Source of the DNA: a virus
Strand: one strand, 5' to 3'
Length of the DNA: 36,673 nt
IMG/VR virus record: IMGVR_UViG_3300017960_000033
Coordinates: 1 to 36,673 of that record
Both the position numbers and the translations under genes were made by a program. This document shows, piece after piece, positions 28,609-36,214 of the stretch. Position 1 is the first letter of the stretch. Each line of letters begins with the position of its first letter. The notes under the pieces are model-generated. The model had not been told where the DNA came from. It saw only the letters and a list, made by a program, of their open reading frames with translations, and searched no databases.

Positions 28609-30546
28609 CTACGCGATCTTCGCGCCGGTCCCCTTGACGAACGCCTCCGGGTGACGGATCCCGACGTCGGCCATCGAGTACGACGTGATCACGATCTGGC
28701 CGTAGCCGGCGCGCGTCTTGTCGTCGAGGACGAGCTCAAGATCGTTCCCCCACACTCCGAGGACGAGCTCGTTCCAGTTGCCGAAGATCAGACCGTGCTC
28801 GTCGGAGCCGGATCCGAGGACCTTCGAGACCTGAGTCGTGGCGCCGGCGCGGTAGCCGTCGAGCTCGCCGTCCGCGATCGGACCCGACCACAGAAAGACC
28901 GGATGCCCGGAGACGACGACCGTCCTCCGGAGCTTCGCGGCCATGAGCGGGGTCGTCATCCAGCGGAGCGCGCCGTAGTCGGCGTCCGCGTCCGCGACGA
29001 GTCCGACCATCGTTCCGACGTCGTCGATATCCGGGACGCCGCCGACCGCGTGACTCTGGACGTTCGCCGCGGAGTAGATCCCGACCGGCGACTTCGCCGT
29101 CCCGGTCCCGTGAATCGCCGCGAGATCGAACGCCTTCGCGTGACCCAGCGCGAGCTCGTTCGTCAGATCGGCCTCGACGTCGATCGAGGACTGGACGACA
29201 AGCTGACGCGGATACTGGATCTGACCGATGAGCGTCTTCGGCGAGAGCGTAGTCGCGCCGTAGCTCGGCTCGCTCTGCGTGACGGAGCTCGCGGGATTCT
29301 CTTCCATCCAGTAGACCGTCGGAGCGCCGGTCTTCTTGACGAACTCGACGTTGCCGACGAGTCCCGGATAGAAGCGCGCGCCGAACTCCAGTACGCGCGT
29401 CTTCGACCTCAGAAGGTCGATCATATCGAGCTTCTGAGTATCGACGAGGACGGCGCCGCCGGCGGCCTCGCCGGTCCCGAGCGTCCTCATCCCGTCGGCC
29501 TCGGTCTGACGGATCCTCCACGGTACGAGGATCCCGCCGTTGCTCGCCTTCGCTCCGTTCGCGCGGAGCTCCGCGGCGACCTCTCCCTCGACGCCGTCGA
29601 GTCGCTCCCCGGTCGAGAGCTTCGAGATCGCGCGGGTGTAGGAGTAGCGCTCGCGGTCCTTCGCCGGCATCTCTCGGAGCAGATGCTCGCTCGCGGGAGC
29701 GGCCGGTCCCTCGGTCCTGATGTCGTCGAGGATCATCCTCCGGACCTCGTCCGGCGTCTTCCCCTCGCGGAGATACTGCGCGACGCGATCGCCGCGGCCG
29801 TGAGCCTCGCAGACCTCCGAGATCTCGACGGCCTCCGCGCGGTGATCACGCTCGGGCGCCGCCGGCGTCTCGACCTTGACCTTCCTCTCTTCTCCGTCCA
29901 TTCCTTCCTCCCTCTCGGATACGGCCGGATCGTCGTCCGCGCGGTGATCCGCGACGGTGAACTCGGCCAGATCGTCGGCGGCTACGCTTCTTATCGCTTC
30001 GATCCCCGCCGCGCGCCCGATCCCGACGGACGGATCCGCGGGAACGGGAACGAGTGAAACTTCGAGCGGCGCCCACGACGCGCGATACGTCGGGACCCCT
30101 TCCTCGTCCGTCTCGATCAGCGTCAGCCCGAGGATCCGGTAGCCGACGGAGATCGTCTTCAAGTGACCCTCGTCGACGAGCGTCTTCTGGTCCTTCGCGA
30201 GACGTATCGACGAGAATCCGAGCATCCCTCGGAGCCGGCGCGCGATCGAGTCGAGCCGGATCCCGGTCACGCTCCCGATCTGGTCGCGGCTCTGATGATT
30301 CTTGAGAGCCGGCAGACCGTCAGCGGCCCGTCCGAGGTCGACGTCCTCGGGCTCGTGACTGAGGACCTCGTAGTAGGCGCCGTCCCACGAGTAGCGCTTG
30401 ACGGGGAGCTCGGACGAGATCGAGATCGGATACAGCGACCCGACCTCTCCGTCCGCGCGCTCTTCGTCGACCCGGGCGCCGACGTCAACCTCGAACTCCC
30501 GCGTCTGCTCCCGCGGGATCCGAACCTTTCTCATCCGTTCGTCCAT
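28609..30546 (-). CDS. HK97-type prohead protease fused to major capsid protein
   Basis: One 645-residue chain. Residues 30-190 form a U35/S78-type protease: LKNHQSRDQIGSV supplies H84 and LKTISVGYRILG supplies S133. A charged scaffold-like linker (about 210-300) is followed by an HK97-fold capsid domain from about 340 (ARFYPGLVGNVEFVKKTGAP; ATTLSPKTLIGQIQYPRQLV; GWTT-type WMTTPLMAAKLRRTVVVSGH). The protein should assemble, then cut itself free. The start at 30546 (MDERM) follows AGGGAG by 8 bases; frames opening further upstream lack a site and overlap the inverted repeats of the divergent region. Confidence 0.9.
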   Translation of the reverse strand: MDERMRKVRIPREQTREFEVDVGARVDEERADGEVGSLYPISISSELPVKRYSWDGAYYEVLSHEPEDVDLGRAADGLPALKNHQSRDQIGSVTGIRLDSIARRLRGMLGFSSIRLAKDQKTLVDEGHLKTISVGYRILGLTLIETDEEGVPTYRASWAPLEVSLVPVPADPSVGIGRAAGIEAIRSVAADDLAEFTVADHRADDDPAVSEREEGMDGEERKVKVETPAAPERDHRAEAVEISEVCEAHGRGDRVAQYLREGKTPDEVRRMILDDIRTEGPAAPASEHLLREMPAKDRERYSYTRAISKLSTGERLDGVEGEVAAELRANGAKASNGGILVPWRIRQTEADGMRTLGTGEAAGGAVLVDTQKLDMIDLLRSKTRVLEFGARFYPGLVGNVEFVKKTGAPTVYWMEENPASSVTQSEPSYGATTLSPKTLIGQIQYPRQLVVQSSIDVEADLTNELALGHAKAFDLAAIHGTGTAKSPVGIYSAANVQSHAVGGVPDIDDVGTMVGLVADADADYGALRWMTTPLMAAKLRRTVVVSGHPVFLWSGPIADGELDGYRAGATTQVSKVLGSGSDEHGLIFGNWNELVLGVWGNDLELVLDDKTRAGYGQIVITSYSMADVGIRHPEAFVKGTGAKIA

Positions 30547-30632
30547 AGACTCGACTCCCTGATCGCGCCGCGTTCGGCAGTCCTCGACTGCTAGGTCGAC
30601 GTCAATATCGCCGAAAACCCGGGCTCGCGTCG

Positions 30633-30684
30633 AGTCAAGTCTAACTTGACTGGACAAGCGGCGGCTCTCCGGCGTAGCTTGTCC
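30633..30684. promoter_or_regulatory. Divergent intergenic region with two inverted repeats
   Basis: AGTCAAGT-cta-ACTTGACT (30633-30651) is a perfect inverted repeat. Next to it GGACAAGC (30652-30659) and GCTTGTCC (30677-30684) form a second one with a 17-base spacer. All four half-sites share CAAG. The region separates the capsid gene (minus) from the portal operon (plus), so it is a likely operator; TTGACT occurs on both strands, but I find no matching -10. Confidence 0.6.
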
Positions 30685-30687
30685 CGT

Positions 30688-31248
30688 ATGGATACCTCAG
30701 ATCTGACAGCGCTTCCGGAGTCGTTCTCAGCGGGGACGACCGTCACGTACTCGAAGACCTTCGCCGACTATCCCGCGAGTGAATGGACCTTGACGCTCTA
30801 TCTCGCCGGCGCGAAGGTCCTCGCGATCGAAGCGGTCGCGGACGAGGATACGTTCGACGTCACGATCCCCGCGAGCGCGACCGAGCTCTCGGCGGGATTC
30901 GCGGCCGGTGTTTATCGCTGGGAAGAGCGCGTAACGAAGGACGACGAAGTCTACGTCGTCGCGACCGGCTCCGTAACGATCAAGGACAATCTCGCCGAAG
31001 CGACCGACGGGAGCTTGCAGTCGTACCTTGAGCGCGCCGTCGTCGCCCTCCGAGCTCACGTCGAGGGCCGGCTGACCGCCGGGATGCAGTCGTACTCGAT
31101 CGCCGGCCGAGCCGTCTCGAAGATCCCGGTCTCCGAAGCCGTAGATCTGCTCGGGAAGTTTGAGGCTCGGCTCGCGCGGCTCCGGCATCCTGACCGGATA
31201 TCGCGGCCCGGAGTGATCTCGTTCGTGAAACCGGGGACGAACCAATGA
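30688..31248 (+). CDS. Ig-like domain fused to gpW-like head-tail connector
   Basis: Residues 1-100 are a beta sandwich (FSAGTTVTYSKTFADYPASE; FAAGVYRWEERVTKDDEVYV) similar to the 34470-34850 protein. Residues about 106-186 are helical then beta (QSYLERAVVALRAHVEGRLT; YSIAGRAVSKIPVSEAVDLL; GKFEARLARLR), in the manner of lambda gpW, which plugs the portal and links to gpFII. It lies immediately before the portal gene like W before B. ATG at 30688 has no evident ribosome site; a leaderless or poorly initiated start is possible. The fusion is unusual, as gpW is normally about 70 residues. Confidence 0.65.
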   Translation: MDTSDLTALPESFSAGTTVTYSKTFADYPASEWTLTLYLAGAKVLAIEAVADEDTFDVTIPASATELSAGFAAGVYRWEERVTKDDEVYVVATGSVTIKDNLAEATDGSLQSYLERAVVALRAHVEGRLTAGMQSYSIAGRAVSKIPVSEAVDLLGKFEARLARLRHPDRISRPGVISFVKPGTNQ

Positions 31249-32861
31249 CCAGAGCTCCGCTTCATCGTCGGATCGGACTAGCGTTCCGGCTCGCGGCGCG
31301 CGCCGTCCGCGGGACCGGGAAGCGAAACGCGTACTCGGGCGCCGCCGTCAATCGTCTATTGCTCGACTGGATCGCGTCCGCGCGGTCGGCCGACGAAGAG
31401 ATCCGCGGGGATCTCCGGCTACTCAGAGCTCGCGCTCGCGAGCTCGCGCGAAATAACACGTACGCGAAGCGCTATCTCCGGCTACTCGGCGCGAACGTGA
31501 TCGGCTACGCGGGAATCAAGCTACAGGCGATCGTCCGGGAGCTCGGGTCCGACGATCTCGACGTCGAGACGAACCGCGAGATCGAGCGCGCTTGGCGGGA
31601 GTGGGCCGAAGGTCCCGTCACGGTCGACGGGAAGCTATCCCTCCGGCGTTTCGAGGAAGTGATCCTCCGGACGCTCGCGGTCGACGGCGAGGCTTTCGTC
31701 CGGATCTGGCGCGGCTCCGACGTGAACCGCTTCGGGCTCGCGCTCCAAGCGATCGACGCCGACCTGATCGACGAGAGGCTCAATAGGTCACTCGCCCCGG
31801 GTGTGAACGAGATCAGGCTCGGCGTCGAGGTCGACAAGGTCGGCCGGCCGCTCGCCTATCACGTCTACGATAAACCGCTCTCAGTCGCGGCGACGACCTA
31901 CCGCGAGCGCTTCCGCGTCCCCGCCGGCGACGTGATCCATCTATACGTCCCCGATCGCGTGAACCAGACCCGCGGCGTGACGTGGCTCCACTCGGTTATG
32001 ATCCCGGTCCATATGCTCGACGGCTACGAAGAGAGCGAGGCGATCGCGTCCCGGGTCGCGTCGGCGAAGATGGGCTTTTTCGTTCGGACCCAGCCGGAGA
32101 TCGGCGGCGGCCTGAGCATGGTCGGCGACGACGACGAAGGCGAGACGAAGCCGGTCTCGCTCGAAGCCTCGCCGGGATCGTTCGAGGTCCTCGACGACGG
32201 CCTCGACTTCAAGGCTTGGGATCCCGCTCATCCGACCGGCGCTTTCGGGCCGTTCGTAAACCAGATGATCCGGAAGATCGCGAGCGGTCTCTCGGTCTTC
32301 GCGAACGTCCTCGGGAACGACGCGCGCGGCGTGAACTATTCGAGCTTCCGATCCTTCGCCCTGATCGAGCGCGACGACTGGCGCCAGATTCAAGGCGACT
32401 TCGTCGAGCTCTGGCGCCGGCCGCTCTATCGCGAATGGATCAAGATCGCGCTTCTGACGAAGGCGCTCCGGCTCCGCTCGAATCGTCCGGACGACTTCCT
32501 CGCGGTCCGGCATCGTCCGCGCGGGTGGCCGTGGATCGACCCGCAGAAAGAAGCGCAAGGCGCGATCCTCGCGATCGAGAATCAGCTATCAAGCCGGACC
32601 TCCGCTCTCGCGGAGAAAGGGATCGAGATCGAGGACGTCTTCGCCGAGATCAAGACCGAGCGCGAGCTCGCGGCGAAGTACGGGATCGAGCTCAAGACCT
32701 CGGCGCCGGCGCCGGCGCCGCCGGTCACGATCGAAGAGGTCGAAGAGGTAGTCGAGGAATCAGCCGCGGCCGGCGGGAACGGCGCCGCGGACGACGACGA
32801 GGACGGAACGAAGACGATCGAGCTCCCGGACGGCGGCTCGTACTCGGTGACGTATACGTAG
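31245..32861 (+). CDS. Portal protein (lambda gpB family)
   Basis: 538 residues, about the size of lambda gpB. RARARELARNNTYAKRYLRL and LLGANVIGYAGIKLQA are the family's N-terminal hallmark; LRTLAVDGEAFVRIW, the D-A-D-L-I region, and VKASGLSVFANVLGND-type sequence (IRKIASGLSVFANVLGND) with NYSSFRSFALIERDDWRQIQ complete it. The dodecameric ring is the DNA channel and terminase dock. The C-terminus is acidic (VEEVVEESAAAGG) with a Pro/Ala linker. ATG overlaps the upstream stop (ATGA). It is divergent from the capsid gene and over 20 kb from the terminase. Confidence 0.9.
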   Translation: MTRAPLHRRIGLAFRLAARAVRGTGKRNAYSGAAVNRLLLDWIASARSADEEIRGDLRLLRARARELARNNTYAKRYLRLLGANVIGYAGIKLQAIVRELGSDDLDVETNREIERAWREWAEGPVTVDGKLSLRRFEEVILRTLAVDGEAFVRIWRGSDVNRFGLALQAIDADLIDERLNRSLAPGVNEIRLGVEVDKVGRPLAYHVYDKPLSVAATTYRERFRVPAGDVIHLYVPDRVNQTRGVTWLHSVMIPVHMLDGYEESEAIASRVASAKMGFFVRTQPEIGGGLSMVGDDDEGETKPVSLEASPGSFEVLDDGLDFKAWDPAHPTGAFGPFVNQMIRKIASGLSVFANVLGNDARGVNYSSFRSFALIERDDWRQIQGDFVELWRRPLYREWIKIALLTKALRLRSNRPDDFLAVRHRPRGWPWIDPQKEAQGAILAIENQLSSRTSALAEKGIEIEDVFAEIKTERELAAKYGIELKTSAPAPAPPVTIEEVEEVVEESAAAGGNGAADDDEDGTKTIELPDGGSYSVTYT

Positions 32862-32876
32862 AAAGGATCCGGAACG

Positions 32877-33296
32877 ATGAGCGCTCTATCGAACTACGCG
32901 GAGCAGAATCTACTCGACCTGATCTTCAATAAGGACGCTTTCACGGGACCGTCGACCTACGTCGCGCTCTTCACGAGCGACCCCGGGGACGACGCGAGCG
33001 GGACCGAGGTCTCCGGCGGGAGCTACGCGCGGGTCCTCGTCTACGACAACGGATCCGGCTCGCCGGACTGGACCGTCGCCGCGGTCGACGGGACCGCGTA
33101 CGCGGTCGAGAACGACGACGATATCACATTCGCGACGGCGACGGCCTCGTGGGGGACCGTGACTCACGTCGCGATCTTCGACGCGATCACGTCCGGGAAT
33201 CTGCTCTATCACGGCGCGCTCGACGAGTCGAAGACGATCGGGAACGGCGACGTCTTCAAGATCTCGGCCGGGAACCTCGTCGCGAAGCTATCTTAG
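32877..33296 (+). CDS. Small virion protein, phage tail-fibre-like family (139 aa)
   Basis: ALSNYAEQNLLDLIFNKDAF then TGPSTYVALFTSDPGDDASG and GTEVSGGSYARVLV belong to a widespread phage family whose members begin in this way and are often annotated as tail fibre or structural proteins. A single beta domain ends in FKISAGNLVAKLS. ATG at 32877 follows AAAGGA. It is probably virion-associated; its exact site on the particle is unknown. Confidence 0.7.
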   Translation: MSALSNYAEQNLLDLIFNKDAFTGPSTYVALFTSDPGDDASGTEVSGGSYARVLVYDNGSGSPDWTVAAVDGTAYAVENDDDITFATATASWGTVTHVAIFDAITSGNLLYHGALDESKTIGNGDVFKISAGNLVAKLS

Positions 33297-33375
33297 CGGC
33301 GGCCCGACCGCGCGACCCGACCCTAGCCGGCGGCCGCTCTCCCCGCGGCCGCCGTTTCTCTAGGAAGACCCTCCG

Positions 33376-34473
33376 ATGATCGGTCAGAACGTATACGAGT
33401 TTGATAACGCGGCGAGCGGCTATATCTTCAAGGTCGGCTCGTACTACGGGGCCGCGACCGGCTGGGATAACTGTAACGTCGGCCAGTCCGTCACGGCGGG
33501 GATCACGTGCGGCGCGTTCTTTAGCTTCGATACCTCGAACCTTCCCGATCACGCTCAGATCGACAAAGTCGAGTTTCGGGTCCGCGGCTACCGTAACGCC
33601 CCAATCGGCAACCCGCAGTTTTACGATATCCGATTCAAGATCGGCGACATAATCGGCGGGAGCCTCGACGGGACCGCGGCAGAGTGGGCCGCCGGCGCTC
33701 ATATGATCACGCTCACGTCGCGGCCGGCTGATAAGACGACGCTCGATCTCAGCGACGACGGGAACGATCCGACTCAGTACGTCGACAAGTCCGGCGATAC
33801 GGATATCTCGATTATAGATCACGGCGTACAGGGGACCGGCGACTCGGCTTGGTGGGCCTTTTTCAACGCGTCGACGACTGAGCGCTGTAAGCTGTATGTA
33901 TGGTACTCCGTCCCGTCGGCCGAGCTCTCGGCTTCCGGGTCCCTCGAAGCCGCCGGCGAAGTGATCCGCGGCGGGACCGCGGAGCTCGCCGGCGAGGGAG
34001 AGCTCGACGCCGCGGCGATCGCGACCTACGACGGCGCCGGGACCCTCGACGGCCTCGGGGACCTCGGCGCCGCCGGCGGGATCCTTCACTCGACGGCCTC
34101 GGGAACGCTCGCCGGCGAGGGAGAGCTCGTCGCCGCGGGGATCGTCTTCCGACTCTGCGCCGCGATCCTCGCCGGCGAAGGATCTCTTACCGCTTCGCCG
34201 AACTGGATCGCGAGCGGCGACGCGACGCTCGACGGGATCGGCGATCTGACGGCGCTCGCGGCTCTGCTTCACTCGACCGCGTCCGCGACCCTTGAGGGAA
34301 TCGGAACGCTAACCGCGGCCGGCGGGATCTCCGTCCCCCCGCTCGCGTATCATCTGCTAACGATCGCGGTCTCCGCGGTCGACTCGGACTCGATCTCAGT
34401 CTCGGCCGTCGACTCGGCGACGATCGCCGTCGAGCTCGATACGCTTTCACTCGGACCCCGGAGTAACATATGA
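33376..34473 (+). CDS. Fibre-like virion protein with tandem repeats (365 aa)
   Basis: Residues 1-175 form a beta domain, probably a jelly roll (FFSFDTSNLPDHAQIDKVEF; WWAFFNASTTERCKLYVWY). From about 178 to 318, seven repeats of about 17-22 residues follow the pattern [LA]-x-G-x-G-x-L-x-A-A-G (SASGSLEAAGEV; LAGEGELDAAAI; LDGLGDLGAAGG; LAGEGELVAAGI; LAGEGSLTAS; LDGIGDLTALAA; LEGIGTLTAAGG). Such repeats suggest a beta-helical or fibrous shaft. The C-terminus has another short repeat, SAVDSDSISVSAVDSATIAV. It may be an adsorption protein. AGGAAG precedes the ATG. Confidence 0.7.
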   Translation: MIGQNVYEFDNAASGYIFKVGSYYGAATGWDNCNVGQSVTAGITCGAFFSFDTSNLPDHAQIDKVEFRVRGYRNAPIGNPQFYDIRFKIGDIIGGSLDGTAAEWAAGAHMITLTSRPADKTTLDLSDDGNDPTQYVDKSGDTDISIIDHGVQGTGDSAWWAFFNASTTERCKLYVWYSVPSAELSASGSLEAAGEVIRGGTAELAGEGELDAAAIATYDGAGTLDGLGDLGAAGGILHSTASGTLAGEGELVAAGIVFRLCAAILAGEGSLTASPNWIASGDATLDGIGDLTALAALLHSTASATLEGIGTLTAAGGISVPPLAYHLLTIAVSAVDSDSISVSAVDSATIAVELDTLSLGPRSNI

Positions 34474-34850
34474 GCACACTCAGCGGAACGATCAGCGGCT
34501 ATGTAGTCGGCGACGACCTCGAAATCCGTCGGACCGTGACCGATCTCCCCGACGCGATCGAGCTCGCTTGGCTCACGATCAAACAGCATAACCGACTAGC
34601 GGACTCGGCGGCCGTCGTGACGAAGGCGATAACCGAGAGCGACGTTCCCGGGACCGGCCAGATCGAAGTCGACGGCGGCGTCGGCTCCGACGGGACCCTC
34701 CGCTTCGATCTCACGCCGGACGATACGACGGCGCTCGGGACGCGGACGTGGTCCTACGATATCCAGATCAAACTCGATAACGGGAGCGTCTACACTCCCG
34801 AGGTCGGGACGATCACGCTAACCTCCGACGTCCGTCGCGCGACGTCCTAA
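34470..34850 (+). CDS. Ig-like / BppU N-terminal-like virion protein (126 aa)
   Basis: A single beta-sandwich domain: VVGDDLEIRRTVTDLPDAIE then LAWLTIKQHNRLADSAAVVT and TRTWSYDIQIKLDNGSVYTP. It resembles the N-terminal domain of baseplate upper proteins, and shares strand order with the N-terminal half of the 30688-31248 protein. It is coupled by ATGA to the fibre-like gene, so it may anchor that protein or a receptor-binding protein to the particle. The family assignment is tentative. Confidence 0.65.
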   Translation: MSTLSGTISGYVVGDDLEIRRTVTDLPDAIELAWLTIKQHNRLADSAAVVTKAITESDVPGTGQIEVDGGVGSDGTLRFDLTPDDTTALGTRTWSYDIQIKLDNGSVYTPEVGTITLTSDVRRATS

Positions 34851-34870
34851 CCCCCGGGAGATCCAAGCCT

Positions 34871-35179
34871 ATGAGCGAAGAGCACGTCGACCTCGGCCCG
34901 ATCGAAAGAGCGATCGGCAACCTCGAAGGAACGATATCCGGCCTCGCGAAGACGACGAGCGAGGGATTCGCCGGCGTGAACGGCCGGCTCGACGGGATCA
35001 ACGGTCGAGTCCGGACCGTCGAGAACGCGGCCGCGACTCACGTCACGACGAAGACGTGCGAGCAGATCCGGGACGCGTGCGAGGTCGCGCGCGGCGCTCC
35101 GACGCGGCTCGTCTGGATCCCGCTCGTCCTGATCGTCGTCTCCGCGGTCGTCGCCGCGGTGATCGCGCGGCTGATCTGA
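34871..35179 (+). CDS. Holin-like membrane protein (102 aa)
   Basis: An N-terminal coiled-coil-like region with repeated Gly (IERAIGNLEGTISGLAKTTS; VNGRLDGINGRVRTVENAA) leads to two cysteines (C63, C70) and one strongly hydrophobic C-terminal helix (about 80-99, LVWIPLVLIVVSAVVAAVIA). It lies 15 bases before the endolysin gene. Layout and position fit an XhlA-type holin or holin partner that lets the endolysin reach or act on the wall. A single membrane segment means another holin subunit may be needed. Confidence 0.65.
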   Translation: MSEEHVDLGPIERAIGNLEGTISGLAKTTSEGFAGVNGRLDGINGRVRTVENAAATHVTTKTCEQIRDACEVARGAPTRLVWIPLVLIVVSAVVAAVIARLI

Positions 35180-35194
35180 CGGGAGAGTCAAGCT

Positions 35195-35686
35195 ATGAGC
35201 AGTCGACAGACGTTCGATAAAGCGATCGCGGTCGTCCTCGCTCACGAAGGCGGCTACGTCGATCACGACGCCGACCCCGGCGGCCCGACGAACTACGGAA
35301 TCTCGTCCGCGGCTAACCCCGACGTCGACGTCGAGAACCTCACGCGCGAGGAAGCGATCGAGATCTACTACGAGCGATACTGGACCGGCAAAGGATACGA
35401 CCGGCTCCCGGACCGGATCGCGATAAAGGTCTTCGACCTCGCCGTCAACATGGGCCGCAATCCGGCGATCTGTTGTCTCCAGCGCGCGCTCCGAGCCGTC
35501 GGCCAGACCGTAACCGTCGACGGCGTCATAGGACCCGAGACGGCCGGCGCCGCCGGTATGCTCTGCGAGCTCGCCGTGATCGCGGCGCTCCGCTCCGAAG
35601 CCGCCGGCGAGTATCGCGTGATCCTCGTCCGGAATCCGGATCGGGCGCCCTTCGCGGCCGGCTGGATCTCTCGCGCCTATTCCTGA
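35195..35686 (+). CDS. Endolysin, glycoside hydrolase family 108
   Basis: The N-terminus has HEGGYVDHDADPGGPTNYGI with the catalytic glutamate of the EGGY motif at E18, and WTGKGYDRLP and VFDLAVNMGRNPA follow as in GH108 muramidases. The C-terminal part (about 95-163) matches the predicted peptidoglycan-binding half. Length 163 is typical. It cleaves the MurNAc-GlcNAc glycan backbone. No signal peptide is seen, so export by the upstream holin is expected. ATG follows GGGAGAG. It is the last gene of the plus operon. Confidence 0.9.
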   Translation: MSSRQTFDKAIAVVLAHEGGYVDHDADPGGPTNYGISSAANPDVDVENLTREEAIEIYYERYWTGKGYDRLPDRIAIKVFDLAVNMGRNPAICCLQRALRAVGQTVTVDGVIGPETAGAAGMLCELAVIAALRSEAAGEYRVILVRNPDRAPFAAGWISRAYS

Positions 35687-36057
35687 CCCCTCCCGCTCGC
35701 TCCCGCTCACGCTCCCGCCCCCGCGCGCCGGCGAGATTGCCCCGTCCCGCCGGCGTCCCGCCATTGTGTATAGCCGGTGTGTAGCCGGTGCATAACACGA
35801 GCTCGAAACGGTGTATAACTCGGCCGATTTTGGGGACAAGTCCGGACGGCCCTCGGTCGTCCCCACTCGTCCCCAGCTATCCACAACGCTATCCCCAGCG
35901 CTCCCGACGCGATCTAGCCCAGCGGCTAGGCGCTTTCGGACCTTATCCAGATATCCACAGGCTCTACTACTACTACGGTCTTTAGATATCTAGGTAGTAG
36001 AAGAGCAGTACGGAAGACCCCGCGCGCGAGCGCCGGTCGTAGACCCCGATCGCCGGA
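35687..36057. other. Non-coding region, candidate replication origin
   Basis: No gene is supported. It contains CTATCCACA (35877-35885), CTATCCCCA (35889-35897), TTATCCAGA (35943-35951) and ATATCCACA (35951-35959), all one or two bases from the DnaA-box consensus TTATCCACA. Left of these are opposite-strand-like TGTGTATAG (35765) and GTGTATAAC (35811). TAGCCGGTG direct repeats occur at 35772-35790. A locally AT-richer patch has the palindrome TAGATATCTA flanked by CTACTAC and GTAGTAG. It lies between convergent transcription units. Confidence 0.5.
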
Positions 36058-36180
36058 GAGCTCCATAGAGCCCCTCAGAGCGACGATCTCCCGCCGGCCT
36101 TGTGAGGACCCTCGGAGCCCCCTCGCCGGCCGAGAGCGACCTCTCTGGACCCCTCAGAAACGCAGATCGGGCGCCGTCGC
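36058..36180 (-). repeat. Interoperonic repeat, copy F (no promoter)
   Basis: The 33-bp core (36058-36090) and the same right flank as copies A and C (GCCGGCCTTGTGAGGACCCT) are present, and spacing to GGACCCCTCAG is exactly 89 bases as in copy C. The promoter and T-tract half of the unit is absent; the candidate origin lies there instead. Confidence 0.8.
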
Positions 36181-36192
36181 CGGCGCCCGATC
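36165..36192 (-). terminator. Strong GC hairpin terminator after the right-edge gene
   Basis: An 11-bp perfect stem GATCGGGCGCC and its complement encloses a GTCGCC loop, 22 bases past the stop of the 36215 gene. Loop and distance to the stop are the same as at 1539-1564. Confidence 0.6.
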
Positions 36193-36214
36193 CTGATCCT
36201 GATCTCGTCCTGAT

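Noticed and set aside
28651-30057. A 468-codon open frame on the plus strand opposite the capsid gene, and similar long frames opposite other genes (for example 14671-15930, 8343-9416)
   Set aside because: They are antisense to strong genes, are rich in Arg/Asp/Leu/Pro as expected from the complement of GC-rich codons, and have no ribosome site or family resemblance.
30633-30651. TTGACT on both strands as divergent sigma70 promoters
   Set aside because: No acceptable -10 at 15-19 bp on either strand; the perfect inverted repeat is better explained as an operator.
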